Shown piece by piece: positions 32,093 to 44,137 of a stretch of 64,000 bases of DNA. Below the pieces are notes generated by a model that worked only from the letters and a program-made list of their open reading frames with translations, did no database searches and was not told the DNA's origin. The first letter of the stretch is position 1. The number at the start of each line of letters is the position of its first letter. This stretch comes from Linanthus parryae (lineage: Eukaryota; Streptophyta; Magnoliopsida; Ericales; Polemoniaceae). Location: assembly GCA_023055425.1 (NCBI GenBank), contig JALGPY010000003.1:67192991-67256990 (forward strand), given 5' to 3'. A program made the translations under genes and the position numbers.

Positions 32093-35000
32093 AGCAACGA
32101 CCCGGGATCTCAGTTCAGGGTTAACGCGACAATCGATAACCAAAAGTAGATTATTAACTATTAAGTTTACATTTCGGTTAAAGTACATTACAAAATCTCG
32201 ATAATAAGTACAATCTAAAACAAATTGTGTGTGATCTACTAAGTGATCTGACTTAAGCTAAACTTCTTCGTCTCGATCCGCGTTCCCATTCCCCAAACTT
32301 GACTGACGACCTGCGATTTTAAAATGGCAAATGCCGACGCAGTTTTGAAGAAATAATCAGTAAAAACTGAGTAAATACATACTACAACATGTAAAGCAAC
32401 GAGTGGCACGGAAGCATGAACAAATTAGAAGATTTAAACAGTAAAGCTATCATGTTGGAGACTTTGGAACAACTGGAAGTAAACGAGTAACAAAAACCTC
32501 TCACTTTAATAACATTGAGAAACCACGAGTAGTTGGTAACATACCAGGAGTAAAAAAGTCCATCTAAGAGGATAACTTAGTTCATGAGTATCCAAAGCAT
32601 TTCAAATCATTTCAATTGATTAGGGCAATCCAGAGCCACAAACAACATTAATAAAGTAGTCAATTTTTAATTTCTACTTCAATCAACAGTTTAATTTAGC
32701 TGAGGCGTGTCAAGAGCCACCAGCAGGATCGATGTAAACAGAGGGATCACGAAATAATCACTAAGGGTTCCTTCTAGGGTCTATCAAACCCTATTTTACC
32801 CGAGCGTTAAGGGAGCCCATTCGTCAACCCCGCTCACAACATTAGCTAAAAGGCCTTAAGTGTCAACACCCCTATACCGTAGTGACCCTTACAAGTATAA
32901 GTAGCACTCTATAGCTCTATAAAACCCTTGGCCTCAATAACTTGGTACATTTTGGCTCATCGGGGGCGGATTTTTGAACATTGACGTTCAATCCAATAAT
33001 AAGAAGCATTGCTTCAATGGTCTTAGCCATAAGAAAATGGAGGATCGCTTGACGCCTCCCATTAATAACAGTACGCTGTACATCGTCCTAAGTCTATTAG
33101 AGGTATTTTATGTCTTCTCTTTCACATAAACAGAATTAGAATATCAACATTTCACAAGTAATTTCCGAGAGTTCTCGAAGGAGATGAATAAAATAGTTTA
33201 ACAACATTCGAGTGGAAAACATGCATTCTCATACTTTTTCATATATCAAGTATTCATTTGAAACATCAACACATACGCACATTTTGATATGAAAAGGTCG
33301 TACATATGTACTTACCTCTGAGCCATGAAAGGCACAAAGCAACGCTAGCACTCCTACCACGCTCGTCTCCGAATCTCACGGTAAATGCAGCAACACGAAA
33401 ACGTACGGCTACTTCGAACGATCCTTAATAACGGCTGGATATACACAAGTCAAGTATATAGTCTATTAGCATTTACCCTCTATATGAGGTTGTATGCAAG
33501 AATGCCATGGAATGCGGGTCGTGCAAGATAAATGACTAAAACGCCCCTCATACTCCAAAACTGTCTAGTTTCCCGGTCCCCAAATTATACTCATATTGGC
33601 CCAAAAACATGTAAGGATGACTCTAAACTCTCCCATATGTACTTAGCATCGAAATCTACAACTTTCAATAATTTTCACTTAGGCCCCTAAAGTTTGGTAA
33701 AATTGCAGAAAGACCCCAACATTTGACTTGGTCAACACTAGCCCAGAATTATATATGAGTACTCTAAATACGCATACAAGACATGCTGGAAAACTCCAAG
33801 TTACTAAACTAATCTCAATTCAAAGTTTAAGTGAAATTACTATTTTGCCCCTCCTATACAGTTCAGTCAAACTAGGGTTCGCGAAAAGTCAAACTTGGTC
33901 AAACTTGATATTTAGACTCAGAATATGATTACGAGCAAGTTTCATGAAGAACGCTAAGGCTAGAAATATCATTCAAATGCTCAAAACCGAATATCAAAGA
34001 TAGCGAAAAGTCGTTTCAAGTAGTCAACTTTGCGACTGATTTCTGATCAATTGAGAAGGAGTTTTAAGAAACCGGAAATAGGGTTTTGAAGATGACAGTG
34101 CAAGGATTCCAGAACATATTTGAACTCCTAAAAACTCCAATTATTCAAAGAAATATCGCTAGCCAAAGTTGGATGAAAATTACAATTCAATACTTAGAAA
34201 AATTCGATAGTGCTTCGCGAGTTCAAACTAGCAACTTTAGGCTCGATTTGTGAGAAATCCGTTACGAAATTGAAGATGACCCAGAGAGGATAAAATGAAG
34301 TATTATACATCATCTACGCACAGGATAAGGAAAAACAAGATTTCATTAAGAATTGAGAAAGTTATAGTCGTTTGAAAATGACAACTTCAACTCAAAATCC
34401 AACACTTAGAATATTTTCAGTGTTTTGACAGCAACAAACAACAACACGCAGCCTACTTTGAACACAGATTCAGGAGGTTTAGAGACCAAATTTGACAAAA
34501 CTTAAAACACGAAAGTTGTAGATCGATGTCTAGGCTTTCCAGAAAGCTAAGAATCATTTAAAACGGATCAACAACGAGAGAGATATCAACATTCAAAGTC
34601 GACACTTTTTGCAGGTTGTGAGCAACAACTTCATGAACAACGAAATCCCCCATACTTTGATTACAAATTTGACACACTTAGAGGTTGTTTTCGCCGAAGT
34701 AATCAACATACGAGTTACAGAGATATATGTAGGCTTTCTAACAAGCCAAGAATCAAGACAAACCATTCAGTAACGAGTGAAATACAGAGGCGCAAACATG
34801 GCGCAAAAACTCGCCGGAAAATGCAAGAAACCGAATTCAAATGTGAATCAAAGCATGTTCTGGGCGCGATTGGGGGATCCTATAAAGCTCACGAGGTCCT
34901 CAATATGGAACGAAAATTGGCAAGAAACAACGAAGAATGGAAGCTTACCGCTTCTCCGGCGTTAATGGCGGAATCCGTCGTCCAACCGCCCAGATTCAGT

Positions 35001-35495
35001 GCTCCAACGGACCTCCCAGCGGTTTTTGAGTTGCCTAGGTTGCTCTACGACGCCCAGAGGTCATGGGTAACCTTCTAGGAGGGAAGTAATGGAAAAAAAA
35101 AAAACGAAGGGAACGCCGAAGTCAATCGTCCGCCGGCGGTCGTCGTCGGGTTTCAAGCCCGGAATCCGGCGAGGGCGAGAACCAGCGAATTGACTACTGA
35201 AATTTGGTTCGCTGTGCTCGAAATCATCACAGGAACACAGCAAGACCGATTAGAGAGGCTCAAACACAGCGAAGGAGGAGAATTCGATCGATTACAAAGT
35301 TAGGGTTCATACCTTCAAGTCGGGTTTTCTCTCTCGATACACCTCCTCCCATGAAATTGATTTGTGCGTTTTTCTCCCCCGGTCAGCCTCTACCTCCAGC
35401 TATAACAGTTTTTGAAATGGCTAAGGCGTGGTGGTGCTAGAGTGGTAGTGGTTGTGGTTGTTCTTGAGGGAAGAAGAAGAAGATGATGAAGATGT

Positions 35496-35563
<68 letters not shown>

Positions 35564-35894
35564 TCTCTTTCAGCAGATGGTGAAGTGGGAGGGGAGAGTT
35601 GAGCTTCCACCTAGTACTTGAGGTGTTGAAATGAGGTTGCCAAGTGGTACACATGCATAGGGGGTAAAGGTGTAGTATTCCAAAGTTTGGGGTATAAACT
35701 AAAATTAGAGCTTCTATTTCAGATAATTGCACAACCACCCCGAACATCCCTAGTGCTTCAAAATCATTCTAACAACGTCCAAATATCGCTAAAACTCCAA
35801 AATGCCCACTTTAAGGCCGTGACAAACTATTTACAAATTATCCCCCAAAGTCTTGATGTTGCACTAAGAACTCCCAGGAATTAGGGGTGTTACA
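32093..35894 (-). repeat. Element D 3' LTR (left)
   Basis: 3,802 bp. It has no long open frame. It contains a long CT array (about 35495-35562) and is matched nearly base for base by 37124-40905. Confidence 0.9.
35495..35562 (+). repeat. (CT)n microsatellite in element D left LTR
   Basis: About 33 CT units. The array in the right LTR (40537-40580) is shorter. Confidence 0.92.
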
Positions 35895-37123
35895 ATCTAC
35901 CCACCTTAAAAGAATCTTCGTCCCCGAAGATCTCACACTATACTTACCCACATATATAAAATGCAGCACACTCAGTCTATTTGACTTAGCCAGGCAAGTA
36001 TATAAACCGCTCTCGTCGGATGTTCTGCTCCCAAAAGATCGCTTCCTTAGTTGGTCAACTAGAAACACCTTAACCGGAAGAAAATTCTCATTCTTACTCT
36101 CCGCACGACGGGGTCTACACTACATACCAGCCTAAACTCGTATCACATTAGGGTTTCATCTAAAATTAGCTCATGTAAAATGTCGCACTGAATTTTGAAA
36201 AGTTAGACCAAAATGCAACTTCTCATATCTATAAAGCAATCCGAAAATTTTCTAGCATTTAAACAAATATCGACTTTTAGAAAATACTTTGATCGCCACA
36301 AACATATCATTTCTCTTGGCTCATCAGTATGAAAAATATTGTCTTACTTGTATAGGATTAGATAAACCAATCACCTCAAGTGTTCCAAGCATACGAGGGA
36401 AAAAAGAACACTATGTGTCGTCACACAACGTGTCTCTCCATCACAACTCACATGTGTTTTTAATGTTTCAACTTAGTCTAGACAGCGGGTACAACTCATA
36501 GTACCGTCATACTAAGAGTCACGCCAGCGGACTGCTAAACAAAGTGGTCCATATCACTTGGCATTTGGTATCTTCGCACCAATCATTTTTTTCAAAATCA
36601 TTTTTTTTAAAGAATACATTTTTTTTGTCAAAACTTTCCAATTTTGGGAACAACCATGTCAAATTAACTCAAATGAAATAAAATAAAGTATTATCTTAAA
36701 AGTCGCTCTCATAGTAGGAAAATAATGGTCTCATTGTCTTCTAAGTCAAAGCGTCGTTACTCTCTCGTCGACAAAATAACATAACCAAGAAAGGGAACGC
36801 GGATACGGATCACACGATAATGATAAATTATTTCTATATAGCAATTAAGCATGCTCATAGGATAACCAACATATAATAAGCAAGTAGCTTTAACATGAAT
36901 CACATATGAATAAGCAGATAGCAGTTACTTAAGAAGTAAGGTACAAATCGAGTTCAAGAATACTTAAGTACCCAAACTCCTCGACGGCTTGATTACTTCA
37001 TTTATTTCCTAATTGAGTTCTCCTAGTAAATTTTAAGTTTTGAAAACATTTTATCTTTCTTATGCTCTACTAATGGAAATCGATCAGTCACTTTAACCGG
37101 AGAATCGATGCTCTGATACCAGC
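35895..37123 (-). other. Element D internal remnant
   Basis: 1,229 bp between the LTRs. On the minus strand a primer site (GGTATCAGAGC) starts it and a polypurine tract ends it. The last 40-50 nt before the left LTR resemble the 3' end of chromovirus pol. The rest contains no recognisable gag or pol. Confidence 0.75.
37110..37121 (-). other. Element D primer-binding site (tRNA-iMet)
   Basis: On the minus strand TGGTATCAGAGC, two bases from the right LTR. It fixes the minus orientation. Confidence 0.9.
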
Positions 37124-40100
37124 AGCAACGACCCGGGGTCTCGGTTCAGGGTTAACGCGACGATCGATAACCAAAAGTAGATTATTAACTATTAAGTTTA
37201 CATTTCGGTTAAAGTACATTACAAAATCTCGATAATAAGTACAATCTAAAACAAATTGTGTGTGATCTACTAAAAGATCTGACTTAAGCTAAATTTCTTC
37301 GTCTCGATCCGCGTTCCCATTCCCCAAACTTGACTGACGACCTCCGGTTTTAAAATGGCAAATGCCGACGCAGTTTTGAAGAAATAATCAGTAAAAACTG
37401 AGTAAATACATACTACGACATGTAAAGCAACGAGTGGCACGGAAACATGAATAAATTAAAATATTTAAACAGTAAAGCTATCATGTTTGAGACTTTGGAA
37501 CAACTGGAAGTAAACGAGTAACAAAAACCTCTCACTTTAATAACATTGAGAAACCACGAGTAGTTGGTAACATACCCAGAGTAAAAAAGTCCATCTAAGA
37601 GGATAACTTAGTTCATGAGTAGCCAAAGCATTTCAAATCATTTCAATTGATTAGGGCAATCCAGAGCCACAAACAACATTAATAAAGTAGTCAATTTTTA
37701 ATTTCGACTTCAATCAACAGTTTAATTTAGCTGAGGCGTGTCAAGAGCCACCAGCAGGATCGATGTAAACAGAGGGATCACGAAATAATCACTAAGGGTT
37801 CCTTCTAGGGTCTATCAAACCCTATTTCACCCGAGCGTTAAGGGAGCCCATTCGTCAACCCCGCTCACAACATTAGCTAAAAGGCCTTAAGTGTCGACAC
37901 CCCTATACCGTAGTGACCCTTACAAGTATAAGTAGCACTCTATAGCTCTATAAAACCCTTGGCCTCAATAACTTGGTACATTTTGGCTCATCGGGGGCGG
38001 ATTTTTGAACATGGACGTTCTATCCAATAATAAGAAGCATTGCTTCAATGGTCTTAGCCATAAGAAAATGGAGGATCGCTTGACGCCTCCCATTAATAAC
38101 AGTACGCTGTACATCGTCCTAAGTCTATTAGAGGTATTTTATGTCTTCTCTTTCACATAAACATAATTAGAATATCAACATTTCACAAGTAATTTCCGAG
38201 AGTTCTCAAAGGAGATGAATAAAATAGTTTAACAACATTCGAGTGGAAAACATGCATTCTCATACTTTTTCATATATCAAGTATTCATTTGAAACATCAA
38301 CACATACGCACATTTTGATATGAAAAGGTCGTACATATGTACTTACCTCTGAGCCATGAAAGGCACAAAGCAACGCTAGCACTCCTACCACGCTCGTCTC
38401 CGAATCTCACGGTAAATGCAGCAACACGAAAACGTACGGCTACTTCGAACGATCCTTAATAACGGCTGGATATACACAAGTCAAGTATATAGTCTATTAG
38501 CATTTACCCTCTATATGAGGTTGTATGCAAGAATGCCATGGAATGCGGGTCGTGCAAGATAAATGACTAAAACGCCCATCATACTCCAAAACTGTCTAGT
38601 TGCCCGGTCCCCAAATTATACTCATATTGGCCCAAAAACATGTAAGGATGACTCTAAACTCTCCCATATGTACTTAGCATCGAAATCTACAACTTTCAAT
38701 AATTTTCACTTAGGCCCCTAAAGTTTGGTAAAATTGCAGAAAGACCCCAACATTTGACTTGGTCAACACTAGCCCAGAATTATATATGAGTACTCTAAAT
38801 ACGCATTCAAGACATGCTGGCAAACTCCAAGTTACTAAACTAATCTCAATTCAAAGTTTAAGTGAAATTACTATTTTGCCCCTCCTATACAGTTCAGTCA
38901 AACTAGGGTTTGCGAAAAGTCAAACTTGGTCAAACTTGATATTTAGACTCAGAATATGATTACGAGCAAGTTTCATGAAGAACGCTAAGGCTAGAAATAT
39001 CATTCAAATGCTCAAAACCGAATATCAAAGATAGCGAAAAGTCGTTTCAAGTAGTCAACTTTGCGACTGATTTCTGATCAATTGAGAAGGAGTTTTAAGA
39101 AACCGGAAATAGGGTTTTGAAGATGACAGTGCAAGGATTACAGAACATATTTGAACTCCTAAAAACTCCAAGTATTCAAAGAAATATCGCTAGCCAAAGT
39201 TGGATGAAAATTACGATTCAATACTTAGAAAAATTCGATAGTGCTTCGCGAGTTCAAACTAGCAACTTTAGGCTCGATTTGTGAGAAATCCGTTACGAAA
39301 TTGAAGATGACCCAGAGAGGATAAAATGAAGTATTATACATCATCTACGCACAGGATAAGGAAAAACAAGATTTTATTAAGAATTGAGAAAGTTATAGTC
39401 GTTTGAAAATGACAACTTCAACTCAAAATCCAACACTTAGAATATTTTCAGTGTTTTGACAGCAACAAACAACAACACGCAGCCTACTTTGAACACAGAT
39501 TCAGGAGGTTTAGAGACCAAATTTGACAAAACTTAAAACACGAAAGTTGTAGATCTATGTCTAGGCTTTCCAGAAAGCTAAGAATCATTTAAAACGGATC
39601 AACAACGATAGAGATATCAACATTCAAAGTCGACACTTTTTGCAGGTTGTGAGCAACAACTTCATGAACAACGAAATCCCCCATACTTTGATTACAAATT
39701 TGACACACTTAGAGGCTATTTTCGCCGAAGTAATCAACATACGAGTTACAGAGATATATGTAGGCTTCCTAACAAGCCAAGAATCAAGACAAACCCTTCA
39801 GTAATGAGGGAAATACAGAGGCGCAAACATGGCGCAAAAACTCGCCGGAAAATGCAAGAAACCGAATTCAAATGTGAATCAAAGCATGTTCTGGGCGCGA
39901 TTGAGGGATCCTATCAAGATCACGAGGTCCTGGGGGTCAATATGGAACAAAAATTGGCAAGAAACAACGAAGAGTGGAAGCTTACCGCTTCTCCGGCGTT
40001 AATGGCGGAATCCGGCGTCCAACCGCCCAGATTCAGTGCTCCAACAGACCTCCCAGCGTTTTTTGAGTTGCCTAGGTTGCTCTACGACGCTCAGAGGTCA

Positions 40101-40530
40101 TGGGTAACCTTCTAGGAGGGAATTAATGGCAAAAAAAAACGAAGGGAACGCCGAAGTCAATCGTCCGCCGGCGGTCGTCGTCGGGTTTCAAGCCCGGAAT
40201 CCGGCGAGGGCGAGAACCAGCGAATTGACTACTGAAATTTGGTTCGCTGTTCTCGAAATCATCACAGGAACACAGCAAGACCGATTAGAGAGGCTCAAAC
40301 ACAGCGAAGGAGGAGAATTCGATCGATTACAAAGTTAGGGTTCATACCTTCAAGTCGGGTTTTCTCTCTCGATACACCTCCTCCCATGAAATTGATTTGT
40401 GCGTTTTTCTCCCCCGGTCAGCCTCTACCTCCAGCTATAACAGTTTTTTAAATGGCTAAGGCGTGGTGGTGCTAGGGTGGTAGTGGTTGTGGTTTTTCTT
40501 GAGGGAAGAAGAAGAAGATGATGAAGATGT

Positions 40531-40582
<52 letters not shown>

Positions 40583-40905
40583 AGCAGATGGTGAAGTGGG
40601 AGGGGAGAGTAGAGCTTCCACCTAGTACTTGAGGTGTTGAAATGAGGTTGCCAAGTGGTACACATGCATAGGGGGTAAAGGTGTAGTATTCCAAAGTTTG
40701 GGGTATAAACTAAAATTAGAGCTTCTATTTCAGATAATTGCACAACCACCCCGAACATCCCTAGTGCTTCAAAATCATTCTAACAACGTCCAAATATCGC
40801 TAAAACTCCAAAATGCCCACTTTAAGGCCGTGACAAACTATTTACAAATTAGCCCCCAAAGTCTTAATATTGCACTAAGAACTCCCGGGAATTAGGGGTG
40901 TTACA
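37124..40905 (-). repeat. Element D 5' LTR (right)
   Basis: 3,782 bp. On the minus strand it starts TGTAACACCCC. It differs from the left LTR by scattered substitutions and by the length of the CT array. Confidence 0.9.
40537..40580 (+). repeat. (CT)n microsatellite in element D right LTR
   Basis: About 21 CT units at the position homologous to 35495-35562. Confidence 0.92.
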
Positions 40906-40910
40906 TACTT

Positions 40911-41594
40911 ATGTAAAATAAACACAAATTTCTACAAGAGTAAAAAGATACTCACAACCACCTCAAGGGTGGGGATGGAATATGCACCAACAGTCCCCAA
41001 GCCAGTAGTGGTGCCACCATGCTCCCAAAAATTCGGTGTGTTCTCGCACACCGGGGTCGACTGCCTCCTCTGCTAAAATCCATGTCTGATGAATCCCCAA
41101 CTCGCCAGTGCAAGCCCCTGTGAAGGTCATGTGTGCCATGGCACACCGGGGTCGATTCTACCATAACCTGATCATGTATGTCACTAGGAAACATCATTTG
41201 TCCCTCTCTATCTCTCATCTCTCCACATTAATAACTAAAAACACAAAACATAACTGTATAAAAAACTCACTCCCTAAATTAAGCAGAAAATACGGTGGGT
41301 TGCCTCCCAACAAGCGTCGTGTAATTTAAGGTCGACGACCCGACCCAGTTACCTCAAAAGATGTTAAGGAGGTTTTTCTCTCCACTTTTTCTTCTTCCAC
41401 CATCGCTTCTCTCTTTTTCTCTTCTCAAGTGAGCATGCATGAGATGCATATGGCGCAAAGAAATTGTAGAAGACGGCCTTGAAAATTTTCTTCTTTTCTG
41501 TGCTTCCACTCCTTGATCACCGATCTTCTCGAGAATTCATTCACCACATCATGACCCCTTGTACCTTTCCTCTTCTTCTTCTTCTTCCAATTAT
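40911..41594 (-). other. Element B internal region between D and the gag-like ORF
   Basis: No intact frame. The word gggttgcctcccaacaagcg (41297-41316) is a marker often seen in Athila/Tat-type and LARD internal regions on the antisense strand. A duplicated word, gcacaccggggtcga, occurs at 41046-41060 and 41140-41154. Confidence 0.5.
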
Positions 41595-42308
41595 TCAAGT
41601 CAATATCATCAAGGACCGATCATGTGGAAATAGAATCCCAAGTGGCACAGGAATGGCAAGGAGTTCCGTCTTGACTACTTTCTTTCCTAGTGTTTGTCTT
41701 GAAATCACAGGTGGCAATTCATGTATTGCATAAAACTGGGGTCTTTCTTCATCTCCATGCAATAATTCTTTAGACTCATGACATGCCTCATCTAGGCACA
41801 TATCATCAACGAGTGTAAATATCTCATCCTTGGCGCACTCATGAGTCTGTTCTTCAACAAATACAACTTCATTATCATTAGGCCATAAGCTTGTGATGTC
41901 AACACTCTCCCACTCATGCCATGACTCCGGAATTATGCGAGACACAAGTTGTATGGGCTTCACAATATCATCCCAATCTGAGTTCGAATCTGAGTCTGAA
42001 TCTGAGTCTGAAGCAGCCCAAGTATCTATTACTTCATGATGAACAATATTATAGACATAGACCTCTGGGGGCTCTTCGTCTTCCTCTTCGCACTCCTCAA
42101 CTAAGTCAGGAATGATGCTACTTGTCCCATCGTCATTATATGCATATGCCAATGCACTCGAAAGTTCTGCCAAGTGTTGTCCCTTCAGCTGGAGAGTTTC
42201 ATCCATCCTATTAATCGCTTCCTCCATTCTGTCCGTTTTAGCTATCATGAGCTTCAATATTTCTTTCATCTCCTCATCTTCTTGATTGCAAGGAGGAGGG
42301 GTGTACAT
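41595..42308 (-). CDS. Element B ORF, gag-C-terminus-like, acidic
   Basis: An open frame of about 237 codons from MYTPPPCNQEDEEMKEILKL. It runs through a heptad-like segment (MIAKTDRMEEAINRMDETLQ, LKGQHLAELSSAL), as seen near the end of Athila/Tat Gag proteins, then strongly acidic stretches (EECEEEDEEPPE, SDSDSDSDSNSDWDD) and a C-terminal GKKVVKTELLAIPVPLG. The frame is open 44 codons further upstream to 42440 and reads gag-like YSPYYSYGD just before the chosen ATG. No zinc knuckle, protease or pol is present. It may be a shortened Gag or an element-specific protein. Confidence 0.5.
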   Translation of the reverse strand: MYTPPPCNQEDEEMKEILKLMIAKTDRMEEAINRMDETLQLKGQHLAELSSALAYAYNDDGTSSIIPDLVEECEEEDEEPPEVYVYNIVHHEVIDTWAASDSDSDSDSNSDWDDIVKPIQLVSRIIPESWHEWESVDITSLWPNDNEVVFVEEQTHECAKDEIFTLVDDMCLDEACHESKELLHGDEERPQFYAIHELPPVISRQTLGKKVVKTELLAIPVPLGILFPHDRSLMILT

Positions 42309-42491
42309 ATCTCCATAGGAGTAGTACGGTGAATAGCATGAAAATTGTATATAAGAATTATTTCCCCACAATATCACCAAGATACCTGCACAATTAATCT
42401 CTAGGAAGCAGGTGATTTCAGAAATAAAATAAATAGACAAAACAAAAAATAAAATCCCTAAAGATAATAATTCTAATCAATTCAACCGAAG

Positions 42492-42509
42492 TCCCCGGCA
42501 ACGGCGCCA
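42492..42509 (-). other. Element B primer-binding site (tRNA-Asp)
   Basis: On the minus strand TGGCGCCGTTGCCGGGGA, complementary to the 3' end of plant tRNA-Asp. It lies a few bases inside the right LTR boundary. Confidence 0.9.
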
Positions 42510-42515
42510 AAAACT

Positions 42516-42664
42516 CGACACAATCTAACCACAAGTGTATGGCCGTCGTGTGTAGTAATATCCGGAAATTCGGGTTTATCGAACCCAAAGGACTTGTCGT
42601 GAACTAATTAGTATTATTAACTTTATGCGGGCTAGCAATTGAGAGAGTTTTATAAACTAAATAA
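42516..42664 (-). repeat. Element B 5' LTR (right), first fragment
   Basis: The first 149 bp on the plus strand are homologous to 28135-28285. The LTR is broken at 42664 by element C and continues at 51102. Confidence 0.88.
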
Positions 42665-44094
42665 TGTTGGGTTTTAACGTAGGTAACACAGCGGAATAAC
42701 AAAAATCTAATTCCTACTCAAAGCCCACCAAAGATCACAGGAAGAGACATCATAACATGATAAGAGACATAATAATTGTGTACCTTTTGGTTTGGGAGAT
42801 CACACGAAGAATCTTGTCCTCGTCTCTACGTTTGATCCTCGTCTAGAGGTGAGATCTATATTCTTCCTTCTCAAGTGCTAGCTTGGACCGGAGGAAGAAG
42901 GAAGAACGAATCAAACAACGAGGGACAAAGGAACGTTTCGGCCCTCCTCTTTGGCGCCGACGGGAAGGGGGCGGACGGCATAGGGGCGGCGGCCTCTAAG
43001 CTTTTTCTTTCTCTCTCTTTTGCTCTCTCCCACTCTCTGGTGTTATGTCTAACAACATGCAGTGGGAAAGAAGCTAGAGCCTCCTTTATATAGTCCAACA
43101 ACCTTGTTAACTACATAAAGGTCCTTCCTAGTTCTACATGAACTTGGATTAGTCCCTTCCTTGAATATTAGTCCTACTAAGTTTGCAAGGTGTTGCACAA
43201 TGATACTTCTTATTAGTTAATCATATTAATTAATCCCAAATCTAGTTCTACTCTATTTGACGTGTGACCCCATAGGTTTCTAGTTAGTTGGTAGTATCTT
43301 ATTACTAACATGGAGCGGTGTCTAGCAGCACATCCATGCCACCCAACTAATAGAAATAGTCAGTGATCCCGACAAACCTCTTGTGCCCAATATCTCATAT
43401 TGCACTTTCCCTTTGTCTCCATATCCGGATTGGACACGAGACATAAATAGTCACACTCGTATATCCAATCCATAGTTCCTCGATCATGGGAATATGCTTA
43501 TGCAAGCAGATAACATCAATATCTCCATATTGACTTATCTGAGTCTGGCCAGACATTCAAGAAGCCTCATCCCTCGAGTGGCCTTGGATATTTACTCCCA
43601 TTATGTGGGAGGGACAAATCCTCTCTACATCACTACGATCTCTAAGCTTGCTTCCTATCATGCCCGATAGCTATCTTTATGATTACCCAGTTACGGTGTA
43701 ACATTTGATAACATCAAAGCACAATATTTCACAACTAAAGTATCTAATGACTTCAAGTCTAAGGATTGAAATTATATTAGCACTACGAGAAGCGATTGTG
43801 AGTTAACATAATCTAATGTATCCTTCTCGTTGTGGGTCAATCCAGTATGTCGTTACTCCTAATTCATACCCATGTGTTAGACTTGATATCTCCACATCAA
43901 TCTACCCACATACTTATCTATATTTGATCGTCCTATTAATCAATATAGTGGACTAGGGATATTTAAGATAAACAACACATTGCATCTAAGGACTTCATTA
44001 TATTAAATATCACAATATATAATAAATGAATATTCTAGCCAATAATAATGTTCATACTAAATATCAGATTGCCTCTGGGGCATCTATTCCAACA
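42665..44094 (-). repeat. Element C 3' LTR (left)
   Basis: 1,430 bp, TGTTGGGTTTTAACG...TTCCAACA, closely matching 49673-51101. It includes a G-rich block (aagggggcggacgg) near 42966. Confidence 0.92.
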
Positions 44095-44106
44095 GTCTCC
44101 CACTGG
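44095..44106 (-). other. Element C polypurine tract
   Basis: On the minus strand CCAGTGGGAGAC, directly before the 3' LTR. Confidence 0.8.
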
Positions 44107-44137
44107 CACTAGAGCCAATCTGGCGCATCTCGTATGC

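Larger units (their letters stand above)
32093..40905 (-). mobile_element. LTR element with 3.8-kb LTRs and 1.2-kb core (element D, Tekay-like gypsy derivative)
   Basis: Two near-identical direct repeats of 3,802 and 3,782 bp surround only 1,229 bp. TSD is tactt at 32088-32092 and 40906-40910. On the minus strand the LTR starts TGTAACACCCC, a start typical of Tekay/Del chromoviruses. A tRNA-iMet site lies next to the right LTR and a polypurine tract (AAGGTGGGTAGAT) next to the left LTR, preceded by CTTCGGGGACGAAGATTC as in the pol end of that clade. No gag, RT or integrase remains, so it must have moved in trans. The near-identity of the LTRs points to a recent insertion. Confidence 0.88.

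Noticed and set aside
35421..35747. Arg-Glu repeat protein (also 40456-40758)
   Set aside because: A translation of the CT microsatellite inside element D LTRs; no coding evidence.
32093..40905. Tandem segmental duplication of about 3.8 kb
   Set aside because: The two copies start and end as LTRs, with a primer site and polypurine tract in the 1.2-kb gap and a tactt TSD, so they are LTRs of one element.
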